Source: CAZXFA01 sp964640085 (GTDB lineage: Bacteria; Actinomycetota; UBA4738; HRBIN12). From it: a stretch of DNA of 64,000 nt. The notes under the pieces are model-generated. The model had not been told where the DNA came from, did not search any database, and saw only the letters and a program-made list of their open reading frames with translations. The position numbers were made by a program, and so were the translations under genes. Below are positions 7,426 to 15,313 of the stretch, piece after piece (positions within the stretch are counted from its first letter, which is position 1; each line of letters begins with the position of its first letter). Location of the stretch: contig CAZXFA010000010.1 of NCBI GenBank assembly GCA_964640085.1, positions 1 through 64,000 on the forward strand. Reading direction: 5' to 3'.

Positions 7426-8289
7426 GTGAAGGCCTCTGTGCTTCTCTCCGACGCCGTCCGGACGCTCCGAGCGTCGTCCGCGATCGACCACTGGCAAGAG
7501 GATCGCGAGGACATCGAGAGCGACGACCTGCTCTGTTTCGCGCTCGGCGTGGACGAGGTGGATCCCGAGCACGAGGTCCCTGCGTCCGTGGGGCGTCGCT
7601 TCCGACGGATGGTGGCTCGGCGCGCGGCGGGAGAGCCGGTGCAGCTGATCAAGGGGTACGCGGTCTTCCGAGGGTTGGAGATCCTGGTGCGGCCGGGTGT
7701 GTTCGTCCCGCGCGACTCCACCGAGTTCCTGGCCGAGCAGGCGATCCGCCGTCTCCGCGGCCGCCGGCGACCGGTCGCTGTCGACCTGGCCACGGGGGGC
7801 GGAACGGTGGCCCTTGCGCTGGCCAACGAGGTGCGTGGGGTCCGCGTCTTCGGGACCGACATCTCGGCCTCGGCGATCCGCGTGGCACGCCGCAACGCCG
7901 ATCGCCTGCGGCTCCGGGCCACGTTCCTGGTGGGGGACCTGTTCGGCGGCCTCCCCGAACGGATCCGCGGCACGGTCGACGTCATCACGCTCCACCCACC
8001 CTACGTGGCCCGCCGCGAGCTCCGAGAGCTCCCTGAGGAGATCCGCCGGTTCGAGCCCCTGCACACGTTGACCGACCGGAGCCGTGACGGTCTCGGCCTG
8101 ACCGGGCGGGCCGTCCGAGAGGCAGGCGACTGGCTCGAGCCCGGGGGGTGGCTGCTCGTCGAGGTGAGTCCGGACCGTGCCCGCGCGGTCGGGTCGGTGA
8201 TGCGGAGCGGTGGGTTCCGGGACGTCCGGAGCACCCTCGATCGTGGGTTCAGGGTCACCAGGGTGATGGTGGGGCGATGGTCGGGATGA
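7426..8289 (+). CDS. PrmC/HemK-like SAM methyltransferase with HPPY motif
   Basis: A 287-residue protein with the PrmC layout: a helical N-terminal domain with GEPVQLIKGYAVFRGLEILV and V-P-R-D-S-T-E, then a Rossmann domain with SAM motif VDLATGGGTVALALA and D-I-S near its second strand. PrmC methylates the Gln of the GGQ motif in release factors. The catalytic NPPY motif is replaced here by HPPY (ITLHPPYVA), so a different substrate or amide recognition is possible. GTG 7426 is supported by a leaderless -10. The stop overlaps the next start (8286). Confidence 0.8.
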   Translation: MKASVLLSDAVRTLRASSAIDHWQEDREDIESDDLLCFALGVDEVDPEHEVPASVGRRFRRMVARRAAGEPVQLIKGYAVFRGLEILVRPGVFVPRDSTEFLAEQAIRRLRGRRRPVAVDLATGGGTVALALANEVRGVRVFGTDISASAIRVARRNADRLRLRATFLVGDLFGGLPERIRGTVDVITLHPPYVARRELRELPEEIRRFEPLHTLTDRSRDGLGLTGRAVREAGDWLEPGGWLLVEVSPDRARAVGSVMRSGGFRDVRSTLDRGFRVTRVMVGRWSG

Positions 8290-10241
8290 GCGAGCGGACG
8301 GTCGCGCCCTACGGGACGTGGCGCTCGCCGATCGATGCCGAGCGGGCCGCGCGCGCCTCCGTCCGGCTCTCGGAGCCGGCGCTGGATGGGCAGACCGTGT
8401 ACTGGCTGGAGAGCCGGCCGGCCGAGTCCGGTCGGACCACGCTCGTCCGCTGGGATGGTGCGGGAGAGCCCGCCGACGTCACGCCCGCCGGCTTCGATGT
8501 CCGCACGACGGTGCACGAGTACGGTGGAGGGGCGTTCGTGGTCCGTGGCGGCGTCGCGTTCTGCTGCCGCTTCGAGGACCAGCGCCTGTACCGGTTGCAG
8601 CCGGGGGAGGACCCCCGACCCATCACCCCTGAGCCGCCCGCCCCCCGGGCGTTCCGCTACGCCGATCCCGACATCTCGCCCGACGGCCGATGGATCGCGT
8701 GCGTGCGCGAGCGGCACGAGGACGACGGTCTGCCGGCCAACGACCTCGTGGTGCTCCCCACCGACGGATCGGCGGAGCCCGCCGTGCTGGCCTCGGGCAG
8801 CGACTTCTTCGCCGCCCCGAAGTTCTCACCCGACGGGGGTCGGTTCGCGTGGCTGCGGTGGGACCTGCCGCGGATGCCCTGGGACGGGACGGAGCTCGTC
8901 GTGGCTTCGTTCGCGGACGGTGGTGTGGAGGGAGACCAGGTCGTGGCCGGGAGGGCCGACGAGTCGGTGTTCTGCCCCCTGTGGGACCCGAACGGAGCCC
9001 TGCACCTGGTCTCCGATCGCACCGGGTGGTGGAACCTGTTCCGCCTGGAGCCCGACGGACGGGTGACGAACCTGACCCCGATGGCGGCGGAGTTCGGGGT
9101 GCCGATGTGGGAGTTCGGGTACCGCGCGTACGCGTTCCTCGACGACGGGAGGGTCGTGTGCGCCTACCGGCGGTCCGGCGAGCACCACCTCGCGTTGCTG
9201 GACCCGGCCACCTCTGAGCTGATCGACCTCGACGTCCCGTACTCGGTCTTCGATCCGCCATTCATCCGGGCGGAGGGCGGCCGGATCGTGTTCGTCGGCG
9301 CCGGACCCCGCATCGAGCAGGAGCTGGTGCAGCTGGACTTCGTCTCCCGCTCGGTGGAGGTCATCCGTCCGTCGACCGGCCCGGACCTGGATCCGGCGGG
9401 CATCTCCGAGGCCGAGGCGATCGAGTTCCCGACCGACGACGGGCGGACCGCGTTCGCCTACTTCTACCCGCCGATGAACCCGTCGTTCGCCGGCCCGGAG
9501 GGGGACCTGCCGCCGCTGGTCGTGCACGCGCACGGCGGCCCGACCTCCGAGACGACGCCCGAGCTCGATCCGTATGTCCAGTACTTCACGACCCGGGGGT
9601 TCGCCTACGTCGACGTGAACTACGGAGGGAGCTCCGGGTATGGGCGCGAGTTCCGCGACCGCCTGTACGGGAGCTGGGGGGTGGTCGACGTCCGCGATTG
9701 CATCGCCGCAGCGAGCCATCTCGTCGCCGAGGGCCGGGTCGACGGGGACCGGCTAGTCGTCACCGGTGGGAGCGCGGGTGGCTACGTCGTGCTGGCGGCC
9801 CTCGCGTTCCATCCAGAAGCCTTCGCCGCGGGGACCAGCTACTTCGGCGTCTCGGACCTCGAGCCGTTCGCGACGTTCACCCACAAGTTCGAGCTCCGGT
9901 ACACGGACCTGCTGGTCGGCCCCTGGCCGGAGGCCGCGGACCTGTGGCGTGAGCGCTCCCCCGTGCGGCGGGCGGACGTGATCCGTCGACCGGTGCTCCT
10001 GCTCCAGGGCCTGGAGGACGCCGTCGTCCCGCCCTCTCAAGCCGAGATCATGATCGAAGCCCTCGAGGCCAACGGCGTCCCCTACGCGTACCTGGCGTTC
10101 GAAGGAGAGCAGCACGGGTTCCGGCGGGCGGAGACCATCGCCCGCTCGTACCAGGCCGAGCTCGCCTTCTACGGAAGGGTGTTGGGGTTCGAGCCGTCCG
10201 ACGACCTGCCGCCCCTCGAGCTCCGGAACCTCGCCGACTGA
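8286..10241 (+). CDS. S9 family peptidase (prolyl oligopeptidase/acylaminoacyl-peptidase type)
   Basis: A 651-residue serine peptidase. Residues ~1-400 form a WD/beta-propeller-like domain (repeats such as YADPDISPDGRWIACV and FSPDGGRFAWLRW). Residues ~410-650 are an alpha/beta hydrolase with the nucleophile in GGSAGGYV (Ser496), Asp578 in GLEDAVVPP and His610 in GEQHGF. It has no signal peptide, so it should act in the cytosol on short peptides. The start is ATG 8286, in an ATGA overlap with the methyltransferase stop; ATG 8277 is an alternative. Confidence 0.93.
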   Translation: MSERTVAPYGTWRSPIDAERAARASVRLSEPALDGQTVYWLESRPAESGRTTLVRWDGAGEPADVTPAGFDVRTTVHEYGGGAFVVRGGVAFCCRFEDQRLYRLQPGEDPRPITPEPPAPRAFRYADPDISPDGRWIACVRERHEDDGLPANDLVVLPTDGSAEPAVLASGSDFFAAPKFSPDGGRFAWLRWDLPRMPWDGTELVVASFADGGVEGDQVVAGRADESVFCPLWDPNGALHLVSDRTGWWNLFRLEPDGRVTNLTPMAAEFGVPMWEFGYRAYAFLDDGRVVCAYRRSGEHHLALLDPATSELIDLDVPYSVFDPPFIRAEGGRIVFVGAGPRIEQELVQLDFVSRSVEVIRPSTGPDLDPAGISEAEAIEFPTDDGRTAFAYFYPPMNPSFAGPEGDLPPLVVHAHGGPTSETTPELDPYVQYFTTRGFAYVDVNYGGSSGYGREFRDRLYGSWGVVDVRDCIAAASHLVAEGRVDGDRLVVTGGSAGGYVVLAALAFHPEAFAAGTSYFGVSDLEPFATFTHKFELRYTDLLVGPWPEAADLWRERSPVRRADVIRRPVLLLQGLEDAVVPPSQAEIMIEALEANGVPYAYLAFEGEQHGFRRAETIARSYQAELAFYGRVLGFEPSDDLPPLELRNLAD

Positions 10242-10316
10242 CGTCCGTGTGACCCGACGGCCGGGGGCCGAACGACCTTCCCGACCCCTCGCCCCGTTCC
10301 CGAGGATGGTGGAGGC

Positions 10317-10838
10317 ATGCGTCCGGGCACCCTCGGCCTCGTTTGGCGGCTGACGTGCCGGCTCCTACCGGCGGGGCTCCTGCTGTGGGCCGGGGTGGCC
10401 AAGGCCCTGGACCGGCAGGACTCGATCCTCGCGGTCGATGCCTACGACGTGCTTCCGGAGGCGCTGGTCCGCCCGGTGGCGACCGTCCTGCCGTGGCTCG
10501 AGATCGGACTTGCGGTCCTGCTCGTCCTCGGGCTGTTCATGCGGTTCGCGGGGGGTGCGACGGCGGCGCTGGCCGCGCTGTTCATCGCGGGCATGGCCCA
10601 GGCCAAGGCTCGAGGGCTGGAGATCGATTGTGGGTGCTTCGGGGGCGGTGGCCCGGGCGAGGGCGTGAGCTGGTGGGACATCGCCCGCGATACCCCGATC
10701 CTGCTCGCCGGCCTCTACCTGGCCTGGCGGCCGCGGGGGCCGCTGCAGCTCGACAACGTGTTCATCGTGGAGAGGTCGGAGGGAGCAGATGGCGACGACG
10801 AGAGGGACGAAGCGCGAGCGGCAGCGGGCCGCCGCTGA
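10317..10838 (+). CDS. MauE/DoxX-type redox membrane protein
   Basis: A 173-residue protein with four hydrophobic segments and the pattern AGLLLWAGVAKALDR...VLPWLEIGLAVLLV...DCGCFGGGGPGEGVSWWDI. The C-G-C-F-G motif after the third segment is typical of MauE-like proteins that pass electrons to periplasmic thioredoxins. The next gene, overlapping by 50 bases, encodes a membrane-anchored TlpA-like thioredoxin, so the pair probably forms a disulfide relay at the outer face of the membrane. A GGAGG site precedes ATG 10317. Confidence 0.85.
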   Translation: MRPGTLGLVWRLTCRLLPAGLLLWAGVAKALDRQDSILAVDAYDVLPEALVRPVATVLPWLEIGLAVLLVLGLFMRFAGGATAALAALFIAGMAQAKARGLEIDCGCFGGGGPGEGVSWWDIARDTPILLAGLYLAWRPRGPLQLDNVFIVERSEGADGDDERDEARAAAGRR

Positions 10839-11448
10839 GGCTCGGGCCACCGCCCGGCGACGGCAGCAGCAGCGTCGGACCCTCGGATACGCCCTGGGCG
10901 GCGTCGCCCTGATCGCAGTGGTGGTGCTGGCCGTCGTCGCGATGATGGACAGCGGAGGCGGCGAGGACTCGGGCCCGGCCGGTTCCGGCGAGGTCTCGGT
11001 GGCCACGCCCGCGCGTTCCCAGCCGCTCGCTCCCGGCGAGACGGTACCGGACTTCTCGGCCCCGGGGATCGGCGGGGGGACGGTCTCCTGGGGCGAGTTC
11101 CTGGGCCGTCCAGCCGTCCTTCCCGTCTGGGCCCCATGGTGCCCGCATTGCCAGGTGGAGCTCCCCCTGCTGGACGGCGTGATGGAGGAGTTCCCGGAGG
11201 TCGGTTTCGTCACGATCGTGACCTCGATCGGCGACGAGCCGGGGCCGGCGCCGGCCGAGTTCCTGTCGGAGAACGGCATCACCGCTCCGACGGCGATCGA
11301 CGATCGAGCCGGAACGCTGGCACGGGCCTTCGGGATCCAGGGGTTCCCCACGCTGTACTTCGTGGGCTCGGCCGGCGAGGTGGTCCAGGTCGTCGAGGGC
11401 GAGGCGGACGAGGAGACGATCCGGAGCATCGTCGGGTCGTTGACCTGA
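10789..11448 (+). CDS. Membrane-anchored TlpA/thioredoxin-like protein
   Basis: A 219-residue protein: a basic cytosolic N-terminus (~30 residues, Arg/Ala-rich), one TM helix (LGGVALIAVVVLAVVAMM), a Gly/Ser linker, then a thioredoxin fold with active site W117-C118-P-H-C121 and the cis-Pro region GIQGFPTLYFV. It should reduce or oxidise exported proteins at the cell surface. It overlaps the MauE-like gene in a different frame, which implies coupled expression and a redox partner role. A long hairpin lies downstream. Confidence 0.9.
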   Translation: MATTRGTKRERQRAAAEARATARRRQQQRRTLGYALGGVALIAVVVLAVVAMMDSGGGEDSGPAGSGEVSVATPARSQPLAPGETVPDFSAPGIGGGTVSWGEFLGRPAVLPVWAPWCPHCQVELPLLDGVMEEFPEVGFVTIVTSIGDEPGPAPAEFLSENGITAPTAIDDRAGTLARAFGIQGFPTLYFVGSAGEVVQVVEGEADEETIRSIVGSLT

Positions 11449-11481
11449 CCTTGGCGGGACACCGTCCCGAGAGGGGGGTTG

Positions 11482-11510
11482 CGGGGAGCCGGATCGCATC
11501 CGGCTCCCCG
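11482..11510 (+). terminator. Terminator hairpin
   Basis: A perfect 13-bp stem (11482-11494 with 11498-11510) and a CGC loop lie 33 bases after the TlpA-like gene. It may stop transcription from both sides, since the next gene (11599-11769) is convergent. Confidence 0.75.
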
Positions 11511-11598
11511 CACCAGAGGGGCGCATGTCTCGTGGCGCCCCGGACGCTACCTCCGCCCGTGACGGCCGCGTGATCTCGACGTGGCCGCCAGGTGAACC

Positions 11599-11769
11599 TC
11601 AGTGCTTCGCCGGCCACAGCACGGCCGCGAGCGCGGCCCGAGCGAACCGGCGGGCGGCCCCCCGATCGTCCGCGATCCGCGAACGGCGTGTGGCCCTGGC
11701 GACCCGCTCGAGCTCCGCCTCGCGGACGCGGTCGGCGATCCGGTGCCGCGCCATCTCTCCGCTCAGCAT
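11599..11769 (-). CDS. Small basic hypothetical protein
   Basis: A 56-residue Arg/Ala-rich protein starting MLSGEMARHRIADRVREAEL, probably two amphipathic helices. Short proteins of this kind (A-x-x-R-x-x-E-x-x-R) are common and uncharacterised in Actinomycetota. The start at 11769 is preferred because GGAGG stands six bases upstream; an in-frame ATG at 11796 has no such site. No function can be proposed. Confidence 0.55.
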   Translation of the reverse strand: MLSGEMARHRIADRVREAELERVARATRRSRIADDRGAARRFARAALAAVLWPAKH

Positions 11770-11848
11770 CTCGGCCCTCCTCGTCTCGTCAGGCACCCAC
11801 GTTATGGGGAGCGGTCCTGGGGCGCGGTGATCGGAGGCACGACCCGCG

Positions 11849-11864
11849 GGTGACGTCCGTCACG
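11849..11864 (+). promoter_or_regulatory. CRP/FNR-like operator
   Basis: GGTGACGTCCGTCACG contains the perfect palindrome GTGACG-TC-CGTCAC (11850-11863) and fits nGTGA-N6-TCACn. It is centred 43 bases before GTG 11900. It matches the array at 14997-15060 and a Crp-family gene sits at 15394. Confidence 0.6.
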
Positions 11865-11899
11865 TTGCAACCGGTCGCTCAGCCGCGGAAGATGCGCGC

Positions 11900-12580
11900 G
11901 TGGGAGAGATGCTCCGACGAGCGTTCGCGGTGGCTGTCGGCTGTGCCGCGGCGTGGGCCATCGCACCGACCGCGGGAGCTCAGACCCCGGCCGCCACGCC
12001 ACAGGTCGACGGGGAGGTCTCGGGGGTTCTGGCGCCCGGCGGTGCCCTCACGATGCGGGTCGAGGCGCTGATGCCCGGGGGGTGGGAGGGCCTCCACCTG
12101 GTCGAGGTGGTCGTGATCGTCGAGGGGCGTGAGGTCGATCACCTCCGGTACGACATCGAGGACACCCGGCTCGCGCTGGGCGATCAGGAGATGGTGGTCG
12201 GGACCGGTGATGCCGTCGTCGGGAAACTGGTGCGGCTCGCCGGATCCCGGGTGGTCGTGACGACCGGGGCCGGTCACCTGTCCTTCACCGCCACCGCCCA
12301 GGTGCTGCGGGAGATCCCGGACGATGCCCGGTTCCGACTCTCGGTGACCGGGGACCGGGGGGAGCACGCATCCGTGACGCGTCGCCTCACCAGGCAGGAG
12401 CCCGAGGGCCTCACGTGGACGACGGTGGTAGCCGCGGTGATCGCGGCGCTGCTCGCGGGGGGGTTCGTCGGGAACCTCTACGCCTCGCGCCGGCGTCCGT
12501 CGCCGCGGCTGTCCGTGTACGGCGCGATCCGCCGCCGCTTGGACGAGGAGCGTTCCTCTTCCGCAGAGGCGAGGCGGTGA
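11900..12580 (+). CDS. Exported protein with C-terminal TM anchor, unknown function
   Basis: A 226-residue protein with an N-terminal signal peptide (MLRRAFAVAVGCAAAWAIAP, cleavage near AGA-Q), a beta-rich extracellular part with a tandem Val/Glu pattern (LVEVVVIVEGREVDHL), one TM helix near residue 175 (VVAAVIAALLAGGFVGNLY) and a basic cytosolic tail. No family is recognised; the fold may be Ig-like. The start is GTG 11900 or ATG 11909. The GTG of the metalloprotease gene lies in its stop codon, so the two products are made together. A CRP-like palindrome lies upstream. Confidence 0.7.
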   Translation: MGEMLRRAFAVAVGCAAAWAIAPTAGAQTPAATPQVDGEVSGVLAPGGALTMRVEALMPGGWEGLHLVEVVVIVEGREVDHLRYDIEDTRLALGDQEMVVGTGDAVVGKLVRLAGSRVVVTTGAGHLSFTATAQVLREIPDDARFRLSVTGDRGEHASVTRRLTRQEPEGLTWTTVVAAVIAALLAGGFVGNLYASRRRPSPRLSVYGAIRRRLDEERSSSAEARR

Positions 12581-14742
12581 CCGAGGTCGCCGCTCGCGGC
12601 GTGTACGCGGCCGCGACCCGGGCGGCGGGGAGCTTCCCGGCGGACGATGGTCTGGAACTGTGGCGCCGGATCGCAGAGCGGATCGATCCTGTGGCCTTCC
12701 GACCGCGGCTGCACCCCGACGTGGAGGTGAAGACGTTCCGGCTCCGATGGGGCAACGACTACGCGATGATCGCCAGCCCCGACCGCTCGATGCACTACCG
12801 GCTCGAGCCCTGGGAGGCGGAGATCCTCGACCTGATGGTCGGAACGCGCACCGTGAAGGAGATCGTCGTCGAGCGGTTCCAGGACTCGGGCGACATGGAG
12901 CTCTCGGGCGTTGCCGACCTGGTGGAGCAGCTCCGCGCTGGTGGGTTCCTCGCGACCCCCTACGTCGACGTCCCGGCGATGGTCCGGGGAGCGCTCCGGC
13001 CCGTATCCGGCATGCGGGCGGTGTCCAGGCGGTTCGTGCGAACGCTCACGCTCGAGTGGGAGGGTGCCCACCGGCTGGTTGTGTGGTTCTACCGGAACGG
13101 GCTGCAGCTGTTCTTCAACCCGGTGGTGGTGGTCGTGGGGCTGGTCGCGTCGTTCGGAGGGTTCGCGGCCTTCGTGTCGCTGTTCCGGACCGGTCGGTTC
13201 GAGCTCGCAGCTGGGGACGCGGCCGTCGCCTCCCTGATCCTCCTCGCGATGAACTACGTCCTCACGTTCGTGCACGAGCTCGCCCACGCGGTCGTCCTCG
13301 TCCACCACGGTCGACGCGTGAAGAGCGCCGGGTTCATGATCTACTTCGGGTCGCCCGCGTTCTTCGTGGACGCTTCGGACGGCCTGATGATGGAGCGGGG
13401 CCCGCGCATCATGCAGGCCTTCGGCGGTCCGTTCGCCGAGCTCGTGATCGCCGGCGCCGCCTCGTTCGCGGCCTGGATCGCGCCCGACACGTGGGCGGCT
13501 CCCATCCTGTACCGCTTCGCGCTGCTCAACTACTTCATCATCTTCCTGAACCTGGTCCCCATGCTGGAGCTCGACGGCTACTTCATCCTCTCCGACCTGA
13601 TCCAGGTCCCCGATCTCCGGCCCCGTTCGCTGCGGTTCGTCCGCTACGACCTCTGGACCAAGCTGCGACGTCGCGAGCGGTGGACGAAGCAAGAGGGCGG
13701 CCTCGCCCTGTACGGGATCCTCGGCGTCGCGTTCACGATCTTCGCGCTCGTCACGTCCGTCTACTTCTGGGAGGAGGTGTTCGGGGGCCTCATCCGGCGC
13801 CTGTGGGAGGGCGGGTCCGTGGGTCGGCTGCTCCTGATCGCCCTCGTCCTGTTCGTGACCGGTCCGGTCCTCCGAGGGGCCATCGCCCTGGTGCGTAGCC
13901 TGGTGCGACGCGGGATGGGTGTCGTCCGGGCGGTGCGGTTCCGACTCCAGACGCGGTGGCGGATCGAGGCAGCCAGGGCGATCGACGCGCTCCCCATCCT
14001 CGAGGACCTACCCGAGGACGTCCTGTCTGACCTCGCCGGACGGGTGCAGCTGCGCACCTTCGCCGCGGGACGACCGGTGTTCCGTCAGGGCGATCGGCCG
14101 GATGCCTTCTACGTGATCCGCCGTGGGAGGCTCCACGTGATCGAGGAGAACCCGGGGACCGGAACGGAGCGGGTGATCCGGGTCTTGGGCCCGGGCGAGT
14201 CGTTCGGCGAGCTCGGGCTGATCGACGGCCAAGCGCGCTCGGCCACGGTTCGGCCGGTGGAGGACTGCCAGCTGTTCGTGGTGGACGAGGGGACCTTCGA
14301 CCGTCTGCTCGCCGACCCGATCCGGGTGCCCGATCTGGCACCCACGCTCCAGGCCGTGGCGGAGCTCCGACGGCTTCCGCCGTTCGCCGGGCTGGAGGCG
14401 GCCGACCTCTCGGAGGTGCTCGCTCGTGGCGGCTGGGTGAACGTCTCGCCGGGACGGGTCGTGATCGAGCAGGGCCAGGAGGGGGACGCCTTCTACGTGG
14501 TCGGATCCGGCCGGCTGGAGGTGGCGGTCGACGGCGCCCGGGTGCGCACCCTCGGCCCGGGGGGCCATTTCGGCGAGATCGCCCTCCTGCTGGGGGTGCC
14601 GCGGACGGCGAGCGTCGTGGCCAGGACCCCCGCCCGGGTCTTCCGCCTGGACCGCGAGGGCTTCGACCGGGTGCTCGCCGAGGCGTTCCGGCGGGGGACC
14701 CTCGATCCGGCAGCACCGATCGATCGAACCTGGCAGCATTAG
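12577..14742 (+). CDS. PqqD-like / M50 metalloprotease / twin cNMP-binding fusion
   Basis: A 721-residue membrane protein with unusual architecture. Residues ~50-130 resemble the PqqD/RRE peptide-binding fold (HYRLEPWEAEILDLMVGTRT). A multi-TM site-2-protease-type domain follows, with H233-E-L-A-H237 and the third metal ligand in L-E-L-D333-G-Y-F. Two CNB domains (~470-585 and ~595-710) carry SFGELGLIDGQARSATV and HFGEIALLLGVPRTASV. The family usually clears or processes peptides in the membrane; cyclic nucleotides may switch it on (inference). GTG 12577 overlaps the previous stop. Confidence 0.85.
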   Translation: MTEVAARGVYAAATRAAGSFPADDGLELWRRIAERIDPVAFRPRLHPDVEVKTFRLRWGNDYAMIASPDRSMHYRLEPWEAEILDLMVGTRTVKEIVVERFQDSGDMELSGVADLVEQLRAGGFLATPYVDVPAMVRGALRPVSGMRAVSRRFVRTLTLEWEGAHRLVVWFYRNGLQLFFNPVVVVVGLVASFGGFAAFVSLFRTGRFELAAGDAAVASLILLAMNYVLTFVHELAHAVVLVHHGRRVKSAGFMIYFGSPAFFVDASDGLMMERGPRIMQAFGGPFAELVIAGAASFAAWIAPDTWAAPILYRFALLNYFIIFLNLVPMLELDGYFILSDLIQVPDLRPRSLRFVRYDLWTKLRRRERWTKQEGGLALYGILGVAFTIFALVTSVYFWEEVFGGLIRRLWEGGSVGRLLLIALVLFVTGPVLRGAIALVRSLVRRGMGVVRAVRFRLQTRWRIEAARAIDALPILEDLPEDVLSDLAGRVQLRTFAAGRPVFRQGDRPDAFYVIRRGRLHVIEENPGTGTERVIRVLGPGESFGELGLIDGQARSATVRPVEDCQLFVVDEGTFDRLLADPIRVPDLAPTLQAVAELRRLPPFAGLEAADLSEVLARGGWVNVSPGRVVIEQGQEGDAFYVVGSGRLEVAVDGARVRTLGPGGHFGEIALLLGVPRTASVVARTPARVFRLDREGFDRVLAEAFRRGTLDPAAPIDRTWQH

Positions 14743-14772
14743 CCGGGCTCGAGCTCCGAGGAGAGGGTCGGG

Positions 14773-14991
14773 ATGGATTGCTGGCACTGCCGCAGGACCG
14801 CCGTGGGCGTCTGCCGCTTCTGTGGGCGAGGGATCTGCGAGGACCACGTGGAGACCCTCCCCTTCGTGCTCGAGCTGTTCCGCGGCAAGGAAGGGACGCG
14901 CGCCCTGGTCGTCGAGGATGCCCTCTTCTGCGGCGCGTGTACGCCGCGTCCGGACCCGCTCGACCTCCCGGAGCTCGACTCCGAGGCGTGA
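14773..14991 (+). CDS. Small zinc-finger protein (B-box/DUF2180-like)
   Basis: A 72-residue protein with C-x2-C (CWHC), C-x2-C (CRFCGRGICEDHVE, including the C-x2-H pair) and a late C-G-A-C. This gives a cross-brace zinc site as in B-box or DUF2180-type small proteins. It probably binds two zinc ions; its partner is unknown. A GGAGAGGG site precedes ATG 14773. The stop is five bases before the first of three CRP-like sites. The gene may belong to the metalloprotease transcript, 30 bases upstream. Confidence 0.75.
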   Translation: MDCWHCRRTAVGVCRFCGRGICEDHVETLPFVLELFRGKEGTRALVVEDALFCGACTPRPDPLDLPELDSEA

Positions 14992-14996
14992 GCGGG

Positions 14997-15060
14997 TGTG
15001 ACGTTCGTCACAGCCTCCCGCGTGATGCAGGTCACGTCCCGGTCGGTGACGCCCGGCACA
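14997..15060 (+). promoter_or_regulatory. Three tandem CRP-like operators at exact 24-bp spacing
   Basis: Site 1 is TGTGACGTTCGTCACA (14997-15012), a perfect 7-bp-arm palindrome equal to the CRP consensus TGTGA-N6-TCACA. Site 2 is CGTGATGCAGGTCACG (15021-15036). Site 3 is GGTGACGCCCGGCACA (15045-15060, one half-site mismatch). The centres are 15004.5, 15028.5 and 15052.5. A further TGTGA half-site is at 15068. The array lies in the 154-bp gap before the TKRQ-repeat gene; a possible -10 (GATGAT, 15085-15090) would put site 3 near -42. Confidence 0.7.
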
Positions 15061-15145
15061 TCGATCGTGTGACGGCGACGCGAGGATGATGAGGTGTGGT
15101 GGCGTCCCCACCGGGGACCGGGATCCCGGAGGGAGGTGAAAGCGA

Positions 15146-15292
15146 GTGGCGGAGAAGAAGATCACCCCGAAGGCCGCGACGGGCAAGGCGGCGAGTGGCA
15201 CCGGGAAGGCTGCGGCGACCCGCGTGACCAAGCGTCAGACCAAGCGTCAGACGAAGCGGCAGACGAAGCGGCAGACCAAGCGGACGATCTGA
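15146..15292 (+). CDS. 48-residue basic TKRQ-repeat protein
   Basis: A short gene missed by length cut-offs. It encodes a Lys/Ala/Thr-rich N-terminus (VAEKKITPKAATGKAASGTG) followed by TKRQ repeated four times and a final TKRTI. The protein has over 15 positive charges and no acidic residue after Glu3, so it may bind nucleic acid or phospholipid. GTG 15146 has a strong GGGAGGTG site at the right distance. The gene is isolated between three CRP-like operators and a 14-bp-stem terminator, which argues that it is a real, regulated single-gene transcript. Function unknown. Confidence 0.7.
   Translation: MAEKKITPKAATGKAASGTGKAAATRVTKRQTKRQTKRQTKRQTKRTI
15227..15283 (+). repeat. 12-bp tandem repeat within the TKRQ gene
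   Basis: About 4.75 copies of a 12-bp unit: ACCAAGCGTCAG twice, ACGAAGCGGCAG twice, then ACCAAGCGG. Copies are identical in pairs, which suggests stepwise duplication. Copy number may vary between strains. Confidence 0.85.
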
Positions 15293-15313
15293 GGTCTTCG
15301 TCGTCGGTACCCC

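Noticed and set aside
10255..10275. CGGCC/GGCCG inverted repeat after the S9 peptidase as a terminator
   Set aside because: Only a 5-bp stem with no T-run, far weaker than the other hairpins in the window.
15104..15128. Small hairpins (GTCCCC-ACC-GGGGAC and CGGGATCCCG) as a riboswitch before the TKRQ gene
   Set aside because: Both are short GC palindromes expected by chance here and match no riboswitch fold I know.
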